From Geotrypetes seraphini (Eukaryota > Chordata > Amphibia > Gymnophiona > Dermophiidae): a stretch of 64,000 nt of DNA. The notes below the pieces were generated by a model that had not been told where the DNA came from, did not search any database, and saw nothing but the letters and a program-made list of their open reading frames with translations. The DNA is taken from NCBI RefSeq assembly GCF_902459505.1, contig NC_047096.1, forward strand, positions 4,154,001 through 4,218,000, written 5' to 3'. A program made the position numbers and the translations under genes. This document shows positions 45,535 through 57,881 of the stretch, piece after piece (position 1 is the stretch's first letter; each line of letters opens with the position of its first letter).

Positions 45535-46450
45535 ACATGGAGGGGCATTTTCAAAACCTACATCTAAGTCCAATTTGGATGGATGGCGCTAGACATCCAA
45601 AGTTGGCAGTAAGAAAATGCCCATTTTCGAAAGGCAAATCACCATACATCTGAAACTAATTTCTTTTGAAAATCCTCTATTTGGACGTCCAGATCGCCAC
45701 TACATTTATCTTTAGACCACATTTTTGACCAAACGCCCAGAACAAGACCATTTGGAAGTGGGTGGGGCAATCCTGTAATGGCAACAGAGCAGTGGATTAC
45801 CCTAGAGGACACTGCTGCGAATTTCACAAAAAGGGTGCCAGATAAACATCTCACCACAACTCCCTTATAGGTCATGGTGAGCCCTCCAAAACACCCCCAA
45901 ACCCACTCTCTACAACCCCAATAGCCCTTATGGCTGCAGGTGGCACCTATATGGCAGTAGAGGGGGGGGGGGGGTTGACGCACATGTTCCACCATAAATG
46001 TAGTGGTTAGAGTGACTTATGGGCCTGGGTCTTCCTCTATGGTTCACTAGCCCATGTTCCAGGCTACTTAAGACACCTGTGTGCAACTCTACTAGGCTTC
46101 CCCTTACCAGATGCTGCTGTTTTAGAGACAGGTATGTACCTTTTTATTCTCATTTTTGTGTGATGGAAGGGGGTCAGTGAGCACTGGGGCAGTGTGGGGG
46201 TGTCTTACTTTGATGCAGTCAGTTTGGGCACCTTTGTGGCACTTAGACCCTTCTAAAACAGGTCTAGTTCGAAACATAAAAGTTCCGTCCAGGATGTCTT
46301 GCAAAATGTTTGATTATCGTTGCAAGATGTCCATGTCTAACTCACCTTTGACACTGCCCAAAGCCCACCCATAACACGCCTCCACCACGCCCATCTTGTG
46401 CTCTGAACTTAGAGGCTGGAATACCTTGCTTGATGTACAAAAAGATGATT
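45535..46450. mobile_element. Unclassified DNA-transposon-like repeat
   Basis: Repeated blocks of GGGCATTTTCAAAACCTAC and GAAAATCCTCTATTTGGACG, with GGACATCCTGGCAATCAGG near the right; similar sequence again at 48100-48340. Two palindromic halves likely. Confidence 0.4.
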
Positions 46451-46499
46451 TTGATTATCGGCACATGGACATCCTGGCAATCAGGATGTCCAAGTGCTG

Positions 46500-47050
46500 A
46501 TTTAGAATGCTTTTTGGACATTTATGTTTTTTTGATTATGTTTTTTGATTATGGGTTTTTGATTATGTTTTTTGATTATGAGTTTTTTTATTACAAGTTG
46601 GAGGCATTGGGACCTAAACACAGCGTCGAAAAAGTGGGCTTCGAGCCTGGATTTGAATACCACCAGAGACAGAGCCTGGCGCACTGATTCAGGCAGGTTG
46701 TTCCAGGTGTATGGCACAACAATTCAGAAGGGGCGGAGTCAGAAGTTGTCAGTAGAGGAAAAGGGTACCCAAAGAATGGAGTTCACGTGGCTGGGGTGTA
46801 AGGAGAGATAAGAGAGGAGCGATATTGAAGAGCTGTAGAGAGGGTACACTTGTAGGTCAGTAAGAGGAGTTTGACCTATATGCAGAAGCGGACAGGGAGC
46901 CAATGAAGCAACTTGAGGATTCATGAGCATAACGACCCTGGTGAAATACAAGGCATGCAGCAGAATTCTGAACAGATTGAAGGGGGGGAGGGGGAGAGAT
47001 GAGTTAGTGGGAGACCCGTGAGAAGCATGATGCAGTAATCTAGGCGAGAG
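46500..47050 (-). mobile_element. L2-like LINE 3' part
   Basis: PYTWNNLPESVRQALSLVVF and KSRLEAHFF (minus), followed by a TTTTTTGATTATG simple repeat as the 3' tail (46525-46590). Confidence 0.75.
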
Positions 47051-47144
47051 GTGCCGAGGGCATGGATAATGGTCTTGACAGTGTGCTCAGAAAGGAAACT
47101 CTGGATTTAAGCAACGTTGTATAAAAAGAAGGACCTGAAGCCGA

Positions 47145-48095
47145 ATGGTTTTTCTAGAGGCAGGTCTTATCAGATGAATCTGACTGGATAACCAGAAAAC
47201 TGGATCACGAGAAAAAGCTAGATGTGGTGCATTTAGATATCAGCAAATCCTTTGACACAGTTCCACATTAGCAACAAATAACTAAATGAATGACCTTTGA
47301 TATGGGCCTTAAAGTGGCTTCCTGGTTAGAAACTGGTTGAGTGGAAGGTGACAAAGTGTAGCTATAAATGGAACTCATTCTGAGGAAAGGGACGTTACCA
47401 GTGATGTTCTTGGTCCAATTCTTTTTAACATTTTGGTACGTGATATTGTGCAAGGTTTCCCTCTTTCTGGACGATACCAAAATCTACAACAAGGTAGACA
47501 TTCTGGCTGGTGTGGCTAACATCAGTGGGGATCTAGTTAATCCTGAAGCTGTAGAATTTGGCAGCTATGATTTAAGACTGTGTGAACTGAGGAAATTAAA
47601 TACTTCAGTACGTGAAAGAGGAGCAGGACTTGGGGGGAGCCTATCTGATGATAATGGATAGAGACTTGTACACTGCCTTTTTGTAGTTACACAACCACAT
47701 CCAAAGCTGTTTACTTACAGGTAGTTCAAGCGTTTTCCCTATGGACTCACAATCTATCTAATGTACCAGAGACTCTTGAGGATTAAGTGACTTGCTGGAG
47801 GTCAAAATGAGCAGTGGGGGTTTGAACCCACAACCCCCGGGTGCTGAGGCTTTTGCTCTATCCACTGCACCACACTCTCCTCCTGGAGCCTACTTGACTG
47901 TCATTTATTTTTCTATGGTGCTATTCTGGGATTCAAGGGCAAGTTGGATGTATATCTTCATGCAAAGCACATTGAGGGACACGGGTGAACAAGGTGTCCA
48001 TTAGAGAACACCTAGCTTGGCCTCTGCGTGTACGGGTCGCCGGACTAGATGGACCTAGGGTCTGATCCGGTGAAGGCATTTCTTATGTTCTTGTG
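47145..48095 (+). mobile_element. CR1-clade LINE, old, with SINE insert
   Basis: RT remnants DVVHLDISKSFDTVPH and LFLDDTKIYNKVDI, then a tail GACTAGATGGACCTAGGGTC ending TTCTTATGTTCTT. A minus-strand SINE (about 47665-47882; GGGTTTGAACCCACAACC) splits it. Confidence 0.8.
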
Positions 48096-48239
48096 TCTTA
48101 GACATCCATAAACTGGCATTTAGATGTTCATAACACATCAACATCTAAATCCCCAATTTTATAAAATCGAAATATGAACATCTCAAGCTGAAGAATGTCG
48201 AAATGGCAAGTGTTCTAGGCATGTGTTGGGCAGGACCAC

Positions 48240-48455
48240 AATATAAATACTCCCCATTTCAGAAGGAGAGTAAACATTTATATTCGAAAGACGGACATCA
48301 GGATTTAGACTTGCTACCCAGGTTGTCCAGGTTTCCCAAAAAACGCTGATATACAGCAGTGCAGTGGTTGGTGTCCAGCAAGGGATTGTTCATCTGTTTG
48401 CACTATGTATTCAAATTAAAAATAAATAAAGAATTAAAAAAAAAAAAAAAAAGAC
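48240..48455 (+). mobile_element. A-tailed retroelement 3' end
   Basis: AAATAAATAAAGAATT then an 18-nt A run at 48436-48453. Source element (L1-type?) unclear. Confidence 0.4.
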
Positions 48456-48751
48456 TGGGTACATACTTGGGAAATGGAAGATATGTGTCATTTCATAACA
48501 GACATTCATGGCTGCCATGGAGATGGAAACATTGCTGTGACACCCTGTTGACATTATGAATGAGTGAGACCGGTGACGGTTAGATACTTAAATCCCTATT
48601 GGCAATGACATTTTGAGTCGTTTAGTATGATATCGCTGTGGTCTCTGAAGACGTTAGAAGAATTAGATTCACTTTGAGGTAGGAATCAAGAGTTTGGCTT
48701 TGCTACCAGTTTTCTACATCTGAACAGCTTAGAGAAGATCCAGTTGGAGTA

Positions 48752-48982
48752 CACTTCTCCCTCCATATTCGCTGTTTTCTATTAAAAAGCATCCGCGAAT
48801 AACATGGTGGGAGACCTGGCCTGTTCCTGAAGGAGAGGCAAAACACGGTGAAGAAAGTGCCCGGAATCAGCAATTTTTCTCTATAAATGCTTGGAATCAG
48901 TGATTTCTCTATGCAAGCTGATGTAATTGGGGGAGGGGGAGGAGCCAGCAAGCTGAAAACCTCGAATACAGAGGGAGAAGTG
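48752..48982. mobile_element. Tigger-like MITE
   Basis: CACTTCTCCCTCCATATTCG and GAATACAGAGGGAGAAGTG, TA on both sides. Confidence 0.8.
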
Positions 48983-49034
48983 TAGAGTATCCTATATATA
49001 TTTCTAGAATGAGCATTATTGATGCGTAAGTGCC

Positions 49035-49945
49035 TCATTTTCCATGTCCCCTAAAACTCAAAACCCTAGCTATCAACGCTGTATCTTCATTACAATTACT
49101 CGGAGTCACTTTTGATAGCAAATTCAATTCTCACCTTCATATTAGTACAGTGGTCCAGCGTTGCTTTTACCGGCAGTGCATGATCAAAGCCCTGTCTAAA
49201 TTGCTAGAACCAGCCTCTTTGAACATTTTGATTCACTTCCTTGTGATCTCTTGTATAGATTATTGCAATGCCCTTTATAAAGGCATAACAAAAATGGAAA
49301 TCAGAAGACTTCAGATAGTACAGAAAAATCATATTTAATGCAAAAAAACATGACCATGTTACTCCCCGTTTACATAAAGCTCACTGGTTACCAGAACACA
49401 AAATCACCTATAAAATACTTCTGTTAACTTTCAAAATCCAACAAAATAACCAACCAGAATTCATTAATAATCTTCTGAACCCCCATAACCCTTCTAAGAC
49501 CCTTCAGTTATCAGCCCAAAATCTTCCCTCTGTTCCGTCACTACAGTACATAAACACAATGAGATGTTCCATTTTTTCCATGACTGCTCCTTCTCCCAGC
49601 TTACTTACGCGAAGAATCAATCTTAATCAATTCAAGCCAAAGCTAAAGACATTTCTTTTCATCGATGCCTTTGAGATTTAACTGCCCTTTTAAGGGCGAC
49701 TTAGAATGATTTTATTTCTACTTCCCCTCCTACTGGTTTTCCCCTAAATTGTTATCTTTTACCTTCAAAATTGTAGTTCTTGCCCATTTTCCTCTTGTTC
49801 CCATTCGTTATGGTTTTATGTCTCCAAAAGTCTTTGTCGCCCCCTGTCTTCTTAAATTTGTATTTCAGCTATTGTATACTTTTATGATTTTGTACACCGC
49901 CTGGAAGGCTGATTAGGTGGTATAAGAAATTTTAATTAAACTTGA
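49035..49945 (+). mobile_element. L2-like LINE, C-terminal ORF2 and 3' end
   Basis: LQLLGVTFDSKFNSHLHIS, IHFLVISCIDYCNALYKGI, then frameshifted C terminus and CTTGAAACTTGAAA tail. Confidence 0.88.
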
Positions 49946-50443
49946 AACTTGAAAGGGTTATATATTGACAGATCTGATTGTAAGACACTAGTGGGCTAAG
50001 AGAAAGCTTTGGCACCTCTTTCTCTTCCTGTATCTGCACCCCCCCCAACTTCAAACTCAACATGCTGTTAATTCAGTTCCTCATAAAACTTCATCTGCCT
50101 TTACCTGTCTTCCCTAGATCCCCATCCAAAAGGGATATTCTATGTTAGGTATGGTGTCCCTTTCAATGTTGCGACACGGTGTTTCCATATGCCTCATTTA
50201 AGCATAAATGAACAAAACCTGGTCTTCTGAAAATTTAAAAAGTTCTTAGAATGGGTTTTTGGGAAAGAGTGTCAGGGACAATATTAGCTTAGGAGACACT
50301 GAATTCAAGAAACTTTGCCAGAGTGGAGACATCAGCTAATTAAATTCTTTTCTCATCTGAGATCCAGAAGCTCCCATTGCTCTCTCCTCGGGTTTCTTTA
50401 CAGCTGAGAAATGATATAAGGTGAGTGTAGCAAACTCTCTTAC

Positions 50444-50582
50444 CTGGAAGGCACTTTGCATGCACTGATAAGTTTCCTCAAAGTTCAGGCAGCCAAAACT
50501 GTACCGGGACTGGCAGAAGACTGACACCCTTCTGCTGTTCAGTGTTTTATGGGGATAGCAGGGTTGGCAAAAAGACATGCAC
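50444..50582 (-). CDS. Unidentified cysteine-rich exon
   Basis: 139 nt with a good acceptor (TTTTTGCCTCCAG) and a near-consensus donor (TTCCAG/GTAAGAG). Only one frame is open across it: one base of a split codon, then 46 codons ending in phase 0. The peptide has seven cysteines, starting CMSFCQPCYP, and contains FCQSRYSFGCLNFEE. I do not recognise the family; it is not Ig, SCR or TNFR-like by eye. It is about 20 kb upstream of PIGR on the same strand and not within a recognised repeat. It could be part of an upstream gene or an lncRNA exon. Confidence 0.4.
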
Positions 50583-50824
50583 CTGGAGGCAAAAATGAAA
50601 CTAGTTTGCAAAGCTCTCAGCCCTCCTCCCTCCCTCCCTTCCTTCAAAGCAGGTTTGAGACTAGTTTCAGTTCTGAGATGCAAGCAGTGCTTGGGCTTCT
50701 TCTGAAGGAAATGATTTCCATTTAATCCCCTCCAGCAGGTCCACTCCCCATTCTCCTCCTCTGGCTCCCTACTTGAGTCTGAATTAATTCAAGGTTTTGG
50801 CCTCTTTCTTTCTCCTCCACCATA

Positions 50825-51725
50825 TCTCAATTGAAAATCCTAGGAATATTAATTGATACAGATCTTTCATTTCATAGTCATATAAGTGAAATAGTTAAAT
50901 CTTGCTTTTATAGATTGCGGCTTCTTCGATCTATTTCCTCCTTTTTAGATTCCAAATCAATCAATATTCTAGTTCACTCACTAATTATCTCAAAATTAGA
51001 CTATTGTAACTCTCTTTTGATCAACATAACCCAAAAAGAAAAGAGACGGCTTCAAATAATCCAAAACACCACAATCAAACTAATTCATAAAGCAAAAAAA
51101 TATGATCATGTAACCCCATTTTTTATTAAATCATACTGGCTCCCTATCTCTCATCGAATCACCTTTAAAGTTATATTCTTGGTTTATAAAACATTAATCT
51201 TTAATGAGCCTCAATTCATATCAAAAATGATTGTCCCATATAATTCTTCTCGCTCTCTTCGATCGTCTTCATTGAATCTGCTTTCAATCCCGTCTTTGAG
51301 GGTTATCGGCACAAGACGAAATGATATGTTCTCAGTGGTGGCACCTTCCTTGTGGAACGCCCTTCCAAATTTTATTAAACTTGAAAAAGATATCACTTCT
51401 TTAAAAAAAATTTTAAAAACATATTTATTTCAAGATGCATTTGATTTATGATAAACATACTCCAATTTCCTGCATTCTTATAATAATCAACTAAAATTTC
51501 CATCTTTTACCTAATGTGCTTCCCGTTTTATGTAATTTCACTAAATATTACAATTGTAACTTTTTCCCCTTTTACCTACTCATTCATGTATGTCCAAATC
51601 CTCTGTCTAATGTCTTGTCCCACCATATTAAATGTAATACCAAAATCCGTTGGTTTTTAATTTGTACATCGCTTAGATATTGTAATAAGCGATCCATCAA
51701 ATGTAAATAAACTTGAAACTTGATA
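50825..51725 (+). mobile_element. L2-like LINE, best-preserved copy
   Basis: 206 open codons: KILGILIDTDLSFHSHISE, LIISKLDYCNSLLINITQ, RRLQIIQNTTIKLIHKAKKY, FSVVAPSLWNALPNFIKLE, stop, 3'UTR, then AAACTTGAAACTTGAT. Probably young. Confidence 0.92.
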
Positions 51726-51734
51726 CCCCTAATC

Positions 51735-52599
51735 TCTGTCTCCGGTGTCCTCGTGTCCCTTTTTCAACCATTCTCTTCATTCTCTCACATCTCCCCAGTT
51801 AGGTCCCATCAGACCAGATGTGCCCCATCCCCACAGGAACTCAATCTCCCCATCCCATCCCAATGAGTTTTGTCCCTGTCCCTACCCCATTCCTATAAGC
51901 TCTGCCTTAACCACTCAAGCCTCGAACACTTATGATATTAAAGTGTTTGAGGCTTCTGCAGATGAGGACGGAGCTTAGGCATTGGTGGAATGAAGCATTA
52001 TGACATCACAATCTCAGCTCTAGAATGTTGCTACTTAGGATTATATAGTGGTTGAGGCTTGTGCAGATGAGGATGGAGCTTAGGCATTGGTGGAATGAGG
52101 CATGATGACATCACAATCTGAGCTCTAGAATGTTGCTACTTAGGATTTTAAAGCGTTTGAGGCTTGTACGGATGAGGACGGAGCTTAGGCATTGGTTGAA
52201 TGAGGCATTATGACATCACAATCTGAGATCTAGAATGTTGCCACTTAGGATTTTAAAGGGTTTGAGGTTTGTGCAGATGAGGACGGAGCTTAGGCATTGG
52301 TGGAATGAGGCATTATGACATCACAATCTGAGCTCTAGAATGTTGCCACTTAGGATTTTAAAGTGTTTGAGGCTTGTGCAGATGAGGGCGGAGCTTAGGC
52401 ATTGGTGGAATGAGGCATTATGACATCACAATCTGAGCTCTAGAATGTTGCCACTTAGGATATTAAAGTGTTTGAGGCTTGTGTAGATGAGGATGGAGCT
52501 TTCAGGAATGGGGCAGGAAAAGAACTCACTGGGATGGGACAGGAAAAAGAGTTCCTGCGGGGATAGGGAAAAATTTGTCCCTGTGTCATTCTCTAGTCT
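51735..52599. mobile_element. TAGAGAATGACA element with minisatellite interior
   Basis: Left arm with GGAACTCAATCTCCCC and TTGTCCCTGTCCCTAC; right arm GAGTTCCTGCGGGGATAGGG to GTGTCATTCTCTA. Between them are five units of about 100 bp (GGAGCTTAGGCATTGGTGG, ATGACATCACAATCTGAGC, TAGAATGTTGCCACTTAGG). Confidence 0.85.
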
Positions 52600-52689
52600 C
52601 CAGCTTCATCTGTTGAAATTCCCCTCCTCCATTTTTTAATTTGTAGGGTAGAAGTCTGGGTGCTTTCATTGATGTTACTAAACAGAAAA

Positions 52690-52815
52690 TCACCATAAAA
52701 TGATTTATTCTGACAGATGTTGAGGTTCGAATTCCAAGCTTATGGACATAGCTCTCCTCACTTAGGATCACACGACCTTCAAGGTTCTTATTCCACTCTA
52801 GGTTCATATAATCTG
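52690..52815 (-). other. Open exon-like segment, unknown
   Basis: Minus-strand open stretch after CTGTTAATGCAG encoding SDYMNLEWNKNLEGR and SEESYVHKLGIR. It looks protein-like and non-repetitive, between a minisatellite MITE and a CR1 copy. The donor is unclear (ATG/GTGATT or GAAG/GTCGTG). Its phases do not match the exon at 50.5 kb. Family not recognised. Confidence 0.2.
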
Positions 52816-52914
52816 AGAGGACTCCAATCACGGCCTGCATTAACAGTGTTGCTGGGTCACTGGAATTGTATTTGTCACAATATCTGTATTATTATTATTA
52901 TTTCTAAATGGATA

Positions 52915-53790
52915 AGAACCTAAGAGCTGCCATACTGGGACAGATCATAGGTTCATCAAGCCCAGTATCCTGTTTCCAACAGTGGCCAACCCAGGGTCCT
53001 AAGTAGTAAAACAGATTTAATGCTGCTTATCCTAGGAATTAGCAGGGATTTCCCCAAGTCCATCTTAATAATGGCTTATGGACTTCTTTTTAAGGAAATT
53101 ATCCAAAACTTTTTTAAACCCCGCTAAACTAACTGTTTTCACCACGTTCTCCAGAAACGAATTCCAGTGTTTAATTACACATTGAATGAAGAAATATTCT
53201 GATTTGTTTTAAATCTATTCCGTAGTAGATTTAGCATGCTCCCTAGTCTTAGTATTTTTGGAAAGAGTAAACAAGCGATTCACATCTACCCTTTCCATTC
53301 CACTCAGCATTTTATAGACCTCGATCATATCACCTTTGAGCAGTCTCATCTCCAGGCTGAAGAGCCCTAGCCATTTTAGCCTTTCCTCATAGGGAAGTCG
53401 TCCCATCCCTTTTATCATATTTGTTGCCCTTCTCTGTATCTTTTCTAATTCCGCTATATCTTTTTTTGAGATATGGCAACCAGAACTGCACACAGCATTT
53501 GAGGTGCGGCCATACCATAGAGCGATACAAGGGCATTATAGCATTTTCCTCTTTGTTTTCCATTCCTTTCCTGATCATTCCTAACATTCTATTTGCCTTC
53601 TTAGCAGCCGCTGCACATTGAGCCGAGGGTTTCAACGTATCCTCAACGATGACGCCTAGATCCTTTTCCTGGTCAGTGACTCCCAACACAGAACCCAGCA
53701 TCATGTAGCTATAGTTCAGGTCCCTCTTTCCCACATGCATCACTTTGCACTGGCTCACATCAAACGTCTTCTGCCATTTTGACACCCAGT
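52915..53790 (-). mobile_element. CR1-clade LINE 3' part
   Basis: FDVSQCKVMHVGKRDLNYS, EKDLGVIVEDTLKPSAQCAA, GMGRLPYEERLKWLGLFSLE on the minus strand; 3'UTR with GATGAACCTATGATCTGTCC. One frame break between the two open parts. Confidence 0.9.
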
Positions 53791-54039
53791 CTTTGATGCC
53801 ACCAGAGTAAGCAAAAAGTTTAAGAGCTGAAAGTAAGTTTGTCCTGAGTTGTGAGGAGAATTTTGTAAGACATGGGCGGTGGACTGTTGAATTGGCAAAG
53901 AATGATTGGAGAACACAGCATTCAAGAATACAATGATACTGTAAGTACAGCTTGTTCCCTGCATTCCTTGCTTAAGTTATTAAAAATGGCATGTTTGTGA
54001 AGGAATCACTGATTTGTGACTTTGAAAGAGAGAGGCGTG

Positions 54040-54435
54040 ACCAGTAGAAGAATGTGGTGGTGGAGAGTAAAACTGTGACTGAGTTCAAAGAAGCGTGGGA
54101 TGAACACAGAAGATTTAGAATCAGAAAATAATAGTAAAGATTGAACTAGGCCAGTTACTGGGCAGACTTGTACGGTCTGTGTCTGTGTATGGCCATTTGG
54201 TGGAGGATGGGCAGGGGAGGGCTTCAATGGCTGGGAGGGTGTAGATGGGCTGGAGTAAGTCTTAACAGAGATTTTGGCAGGTGGAACCCAAGCACAGTAC
54301 CGGGTAAAGCTTTGGATTCTCGCCCAGAAATAGCTAAGAAGAAAAAAAAAAAAAATTTAAATTGAATCAGGTTGGGCAGACTGGATGGACCATTCGGGTC
54401 TTTTTCTGCTGTCATCTACTATGTTACTATGTGTT
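54040..54435 (+). mobile_element. CR1 3' end, second subfamily
   Basis: TTCAAAGAAGCGTGGGATGA, TGGCCATTTGGTGGAGGATG, A run, TTACTATG end. Nearly identical to 63355-63680. Confidence 0.88.
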
Positions 54436-54439
54436 GATT

Positions 54440-55435
54440 CCACTGTACAGATCGATGGTGAGGCTCCACTTGGAGTATTGTGTTCAATTTTGGAGACCAT
54501 ATCTGACAAAGGACATAAAAAGACTTGAAGCGGTCCAGAGGAAGGCAATGAAAATGGTAGGAGATTTGCACCAGAAGACGTATGAGGAGAGACTGGCAGC
54601 CCTGAATATGTATACCCTAGAGCAGGGGTGTCCAACCTGCGGCCCCGTGAAGTATTTTTGTGGCCCTGGTTGAGGGCGATGCAGTGTTTTCCTCTGCTGC
54701 CCTCGGGTGTTTACCGTCTTGCCGGCTTCCTCCTCTGTCTTGCTGCAATGTTTGCGCATTTGTGCAGCCCCAGAAACATTTTTTTTGGCCAATGCGGCTG
54801 AGGGAAGCCAAAAGGTTGGACACCCCTGCCCTAGAGGAAAGGAGGGACAGGGGAGATATGATTCAGACGTTCAAATAATTGAAAGGTATTAATGTAGAAC
54901 AAAATCTTTTCCAGAGAAAGGAACATAGTAAAACCAGAAGGAATAAGGTTGAGGGTGGTAGACTCAAGAGTAATGTTAGGAAATTCTTCTTTACATAGAG
55001 GGTGGTGGATGCCTGGAATGTGCTCCCGAGGGAGGTGGTGGAGAGGAAAACAGGGACAGAGTTCAAGAAAGCATAGGATGAACACAGAGGATCTAGAATC
55101 TGAAAATAATGGTATATATTGAAGGAACTAAGGCCAGTACTAGGCAGGCTTGCACGGTCTGTGTCCTGTATATGAACATCCAGTTGAGGACAGGCTGGGG
55201 AGGGTTTTGATGGTTGACATGGTTAAGATGGGCTGGAGTGAGCTTTGATGGAGACTCCAGTAGATGGAACCTAAGCACAGTACCGGGCAGGGCTCTGGGT
55301 TTCTGGCCCAGAAACGTCTAAGAAAAAAGACCATTTAAATTACCGGTAAATCAATTTATGGAGCATATATGGTTGGGCAGCTGGATGGACCATTCAGGTC
55401 TTTATCTGCCATCATTTACTATGTCATGTTACTAT
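54440..55435 (+). mobile_element. CR1-clade LINE split by hAT MITE
   Basis: PLYRSMVRLHLEYCVQFWRP and KMVGDLHQKTYEERLAALNM, then the hAT element, then ERRDRGDMIQTFK and the 3'UTR. Removing 54623-54828 and one TSD restores LINE order. Confidence 0.9.
54623..54828. mobile_element. hAT MITE inside CR1
   Basis: CAGGGGTGTCCAACCTGCGG and AAGGTTGGACACCCCTG ends. Perfect duplication CCCTAGAG at 54615-54622 and 54829-54836. Confidence 0.93.
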
Positions 55436-55689
55436 GAACTATGACCTAATGAGTATGCATGGAAAACACTCAAATAAGGAGGTTTTTTTAAGCTGGTGAA
55501 GTAGTTTCCCTCTCTAGTACTGCCTGCAAGCTAAGCTCCGGTAGCATATGGAGATCTGAGGCTTTTTTCCTCCCGTTAAAGTGTTTATTAAGAGTTCCTT
55601 TCATGGCATGGAAAATTACTAAACAGTGAAAGTATATTTTGAGAGGTTTATTTTTGTTATATTGATCGGTCCTCTCAATAATCTGCCCT

Positions 55690-56275
55690 AAGACTTATCT
55701 ACTCACTGAAAAAATACGACCACATCACAGAGGCGTATCATGATTCACACTGGCTCCCTATACAAGCCAGAGTGCAATTAAAATCCATCTGCTTATTATT
55801 CAAAGCTATAAACGGAGACAGCCCAACCTACTGGAACAATAGATCAACTCAATCCACCTCAACCAGACACAGAAGGACCCACACAATAGTCACATGCCCA
55901 CCTATACCAAAAATGTCAAACGAAGAAAAACGTATGACAACCTATTGGCCTCCAAAGCAGCAAAACTGGACCAACAACTCACCAATCTGATGACTTTGAC
56001 CACAGACTACAAAACCTTCAACAAAGAAACAAAAACTCTACTTTCAAAAAAAATACATAAAACCAATATAACTCAACCAAACATGCTCCAATCTCCTTCT
56101 ACAATACCAACTACCCATCAGCAAACCAGGAAATGTTCAATCTATTCCCTAAATAGTTCTTCTATCTTAATTTCTTAACCCTATATACTTCTTAATATCT
56201 TAATCAATTCTTATGTAATCCGCCTTGAACTGCAAGGTAAAGGCGGAATAAAAATCACTAATGTAATGTAATATT
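55690..56275 (+). mobile_element. L2-like LINE 3' end
   Basis: KRRKTYDNLLASKAAKLDQQ and KTFNKETKTLLSKKIHKT, then GTAATCCGCCTTGAACTGC and a TAATGTAATGTAAT tail. Confidence 0.8.
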
Positions 56276-56664
56276 TGTTGCTTAGATTGAACCCCGCTAT
56301 TTACCCTTCTCCATTGAGAATATTAAAATGGATAAATTCTCTGCTTTTCTTGTCCCAGCAAAGCCACGTTCGTGAGATCCAGCTCTGTGTGTACTCAACA
56401 CTTGCAATATTGAGCAAGATCCTTCATGGTGTCAGAAAGAGTAATTAAATTGTATTTGGCACGCCTAACCATTTTGAAATGCTGGTGCCTACAGCAATAT
56501 CACACTTTTAAGCTTTGCACTCACTCGGGATGCAGACCTAGGCACTAACCAGAAGGCAACCAGAGGATCTTCTGGTGTCTTAGTCCAAGATCACAGGATT
56601 TCATTCCGCAGCTGCTGGATTTGGATATTAAATCTAATTTCTGAACTTTTCCTAATCCAGACTT
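56276..56664. other. Nothing recognised
   Basis: Single-copy-looking sequence without open frames or repeat motifs. Confidence 0.3.
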
Positions 56665-57200
56665 TAAGGAATAATAATAATAGTAATAAACTTTTTTCTT
56701 ATATACCGCCCTGCCATAAGTTCTGAGCGGTTTATATAATAAGAACACTGAACATTCAGGAATGCATACAAATAATTAAAAAAAAAGAAAAACCCATCAA
56801 ATTTACATAAGAATGAACGCTATACATTCAATGAAGGATACAAAACAGTTAAAAAAAAGTTTGTCAGATATCACATTTTTCAAATAATTAAGTTTTTAAT
56901 ACCTTCCTAAAAGAATAGTAAGAGTTCATTTTCCCTGCCTGGAAAACAAACGTTCGTTCATGAAATCTCTTATATCGAACAGATTTTAAAGATGGATCCA
57001 TAAACATGTTGTTATTTCGAGTATTCCTGTTAAAGTGAGAGGAAAGATATTCAGGAGCTAAGCCAAATAATGCCTTGAAGCAGATACATCCAAACTGAAA
57101 CAGAGTTCTGGCCTCAAAAGGCAACCGATGCAGCTTTTGACAGAGAGGGCTCATATGATCGAACTTTCTCAGACCGAAAATCAGTCCAGTAATATCCAAA
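56665..57200 (-). mobile_element. L2-like LINE 3' part
   Basis: FDHMSPLCQKLHRLPFEART, FGCICFKALFGLAPEYLSSH (minus), 3' end with CCGCTCAGAACTTATGGC and a TTATTATTATT tail. Confidence 0.85.
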
Positions 57201-57247
57201 GTCTGTGCTTGAGGATCATCAAGTACTGTAGCTGGATTTTTCAGGAT

Positions 57248-57560
57248 ACCCAGTCAGTCTGGTTTTCAGGATAGCCCTAATGAATATGCATGAAAGAGAT
57301 TTGCATGTAATGAAAATGATAGGAATGCAGATCTGCCCCATGCATATTCATTAGGACTATCCTGAAAACCCGACTGGCTAGTGGTCCTCCACGACAGGGT
57401 TGGGGGGGACCACTGCCCTAATGAATATGCATGACACGTATTTGCATATAATTGAGGCAGTAAATCTAGATCTCGTGTGTATATTTATTAGGGATTTTCT
57501 GAAAACCACACTAGTCACCAGCTCTTGAGGTCTGATTCTGGACTGGTTCCCCTGTCCCAG
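57248..57560. mobile_element. Two adjoining palindromic hAT MITEs
   Basis: First: CAGTCTGGTTTTCAGG to CCTCCACGACAGGGTTGG. Second (57415-57560) older: CCTAATGAATATGCATGAC to GGACTGGTTCCCCTG. Confidence 0.65.
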
Positions 57561-57881
57561 AGGGCTTATCCTCAAAAAAGTGTCAGTGTGAGGAGGACGT
57601 GAACTTTGGTTTCCCTGGTTGTCGGCCAGCAGCTCTGGGCTGTTCATAGTCACTTGTGCTTGTACATTGCTGTGTATACTGAAAATTTGATACAGAGGCT
57701 AAATATACAGGCCATTAAATCGAAGCACTAAAAGCAAACCTCCCCTGAAAGGGTTAAAGCAGTAGTGCTGTGTAGCAATCATTTCAGAATGCAATTCATT
57801 TGCATAATTTCACCACCAAGGAAGTGCTTCTGGAGTCAAAAGGACAATGGGTAAAGCGAGCCAAAGGCTCTGCCAACCTCA

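Noticed and set aside
47368-47661. Host gene ORF of 97 codons
   Set aside because: DDTKIYN and the upstream KSFDTVPH identify a decayed CR1 reverse transcriptase.
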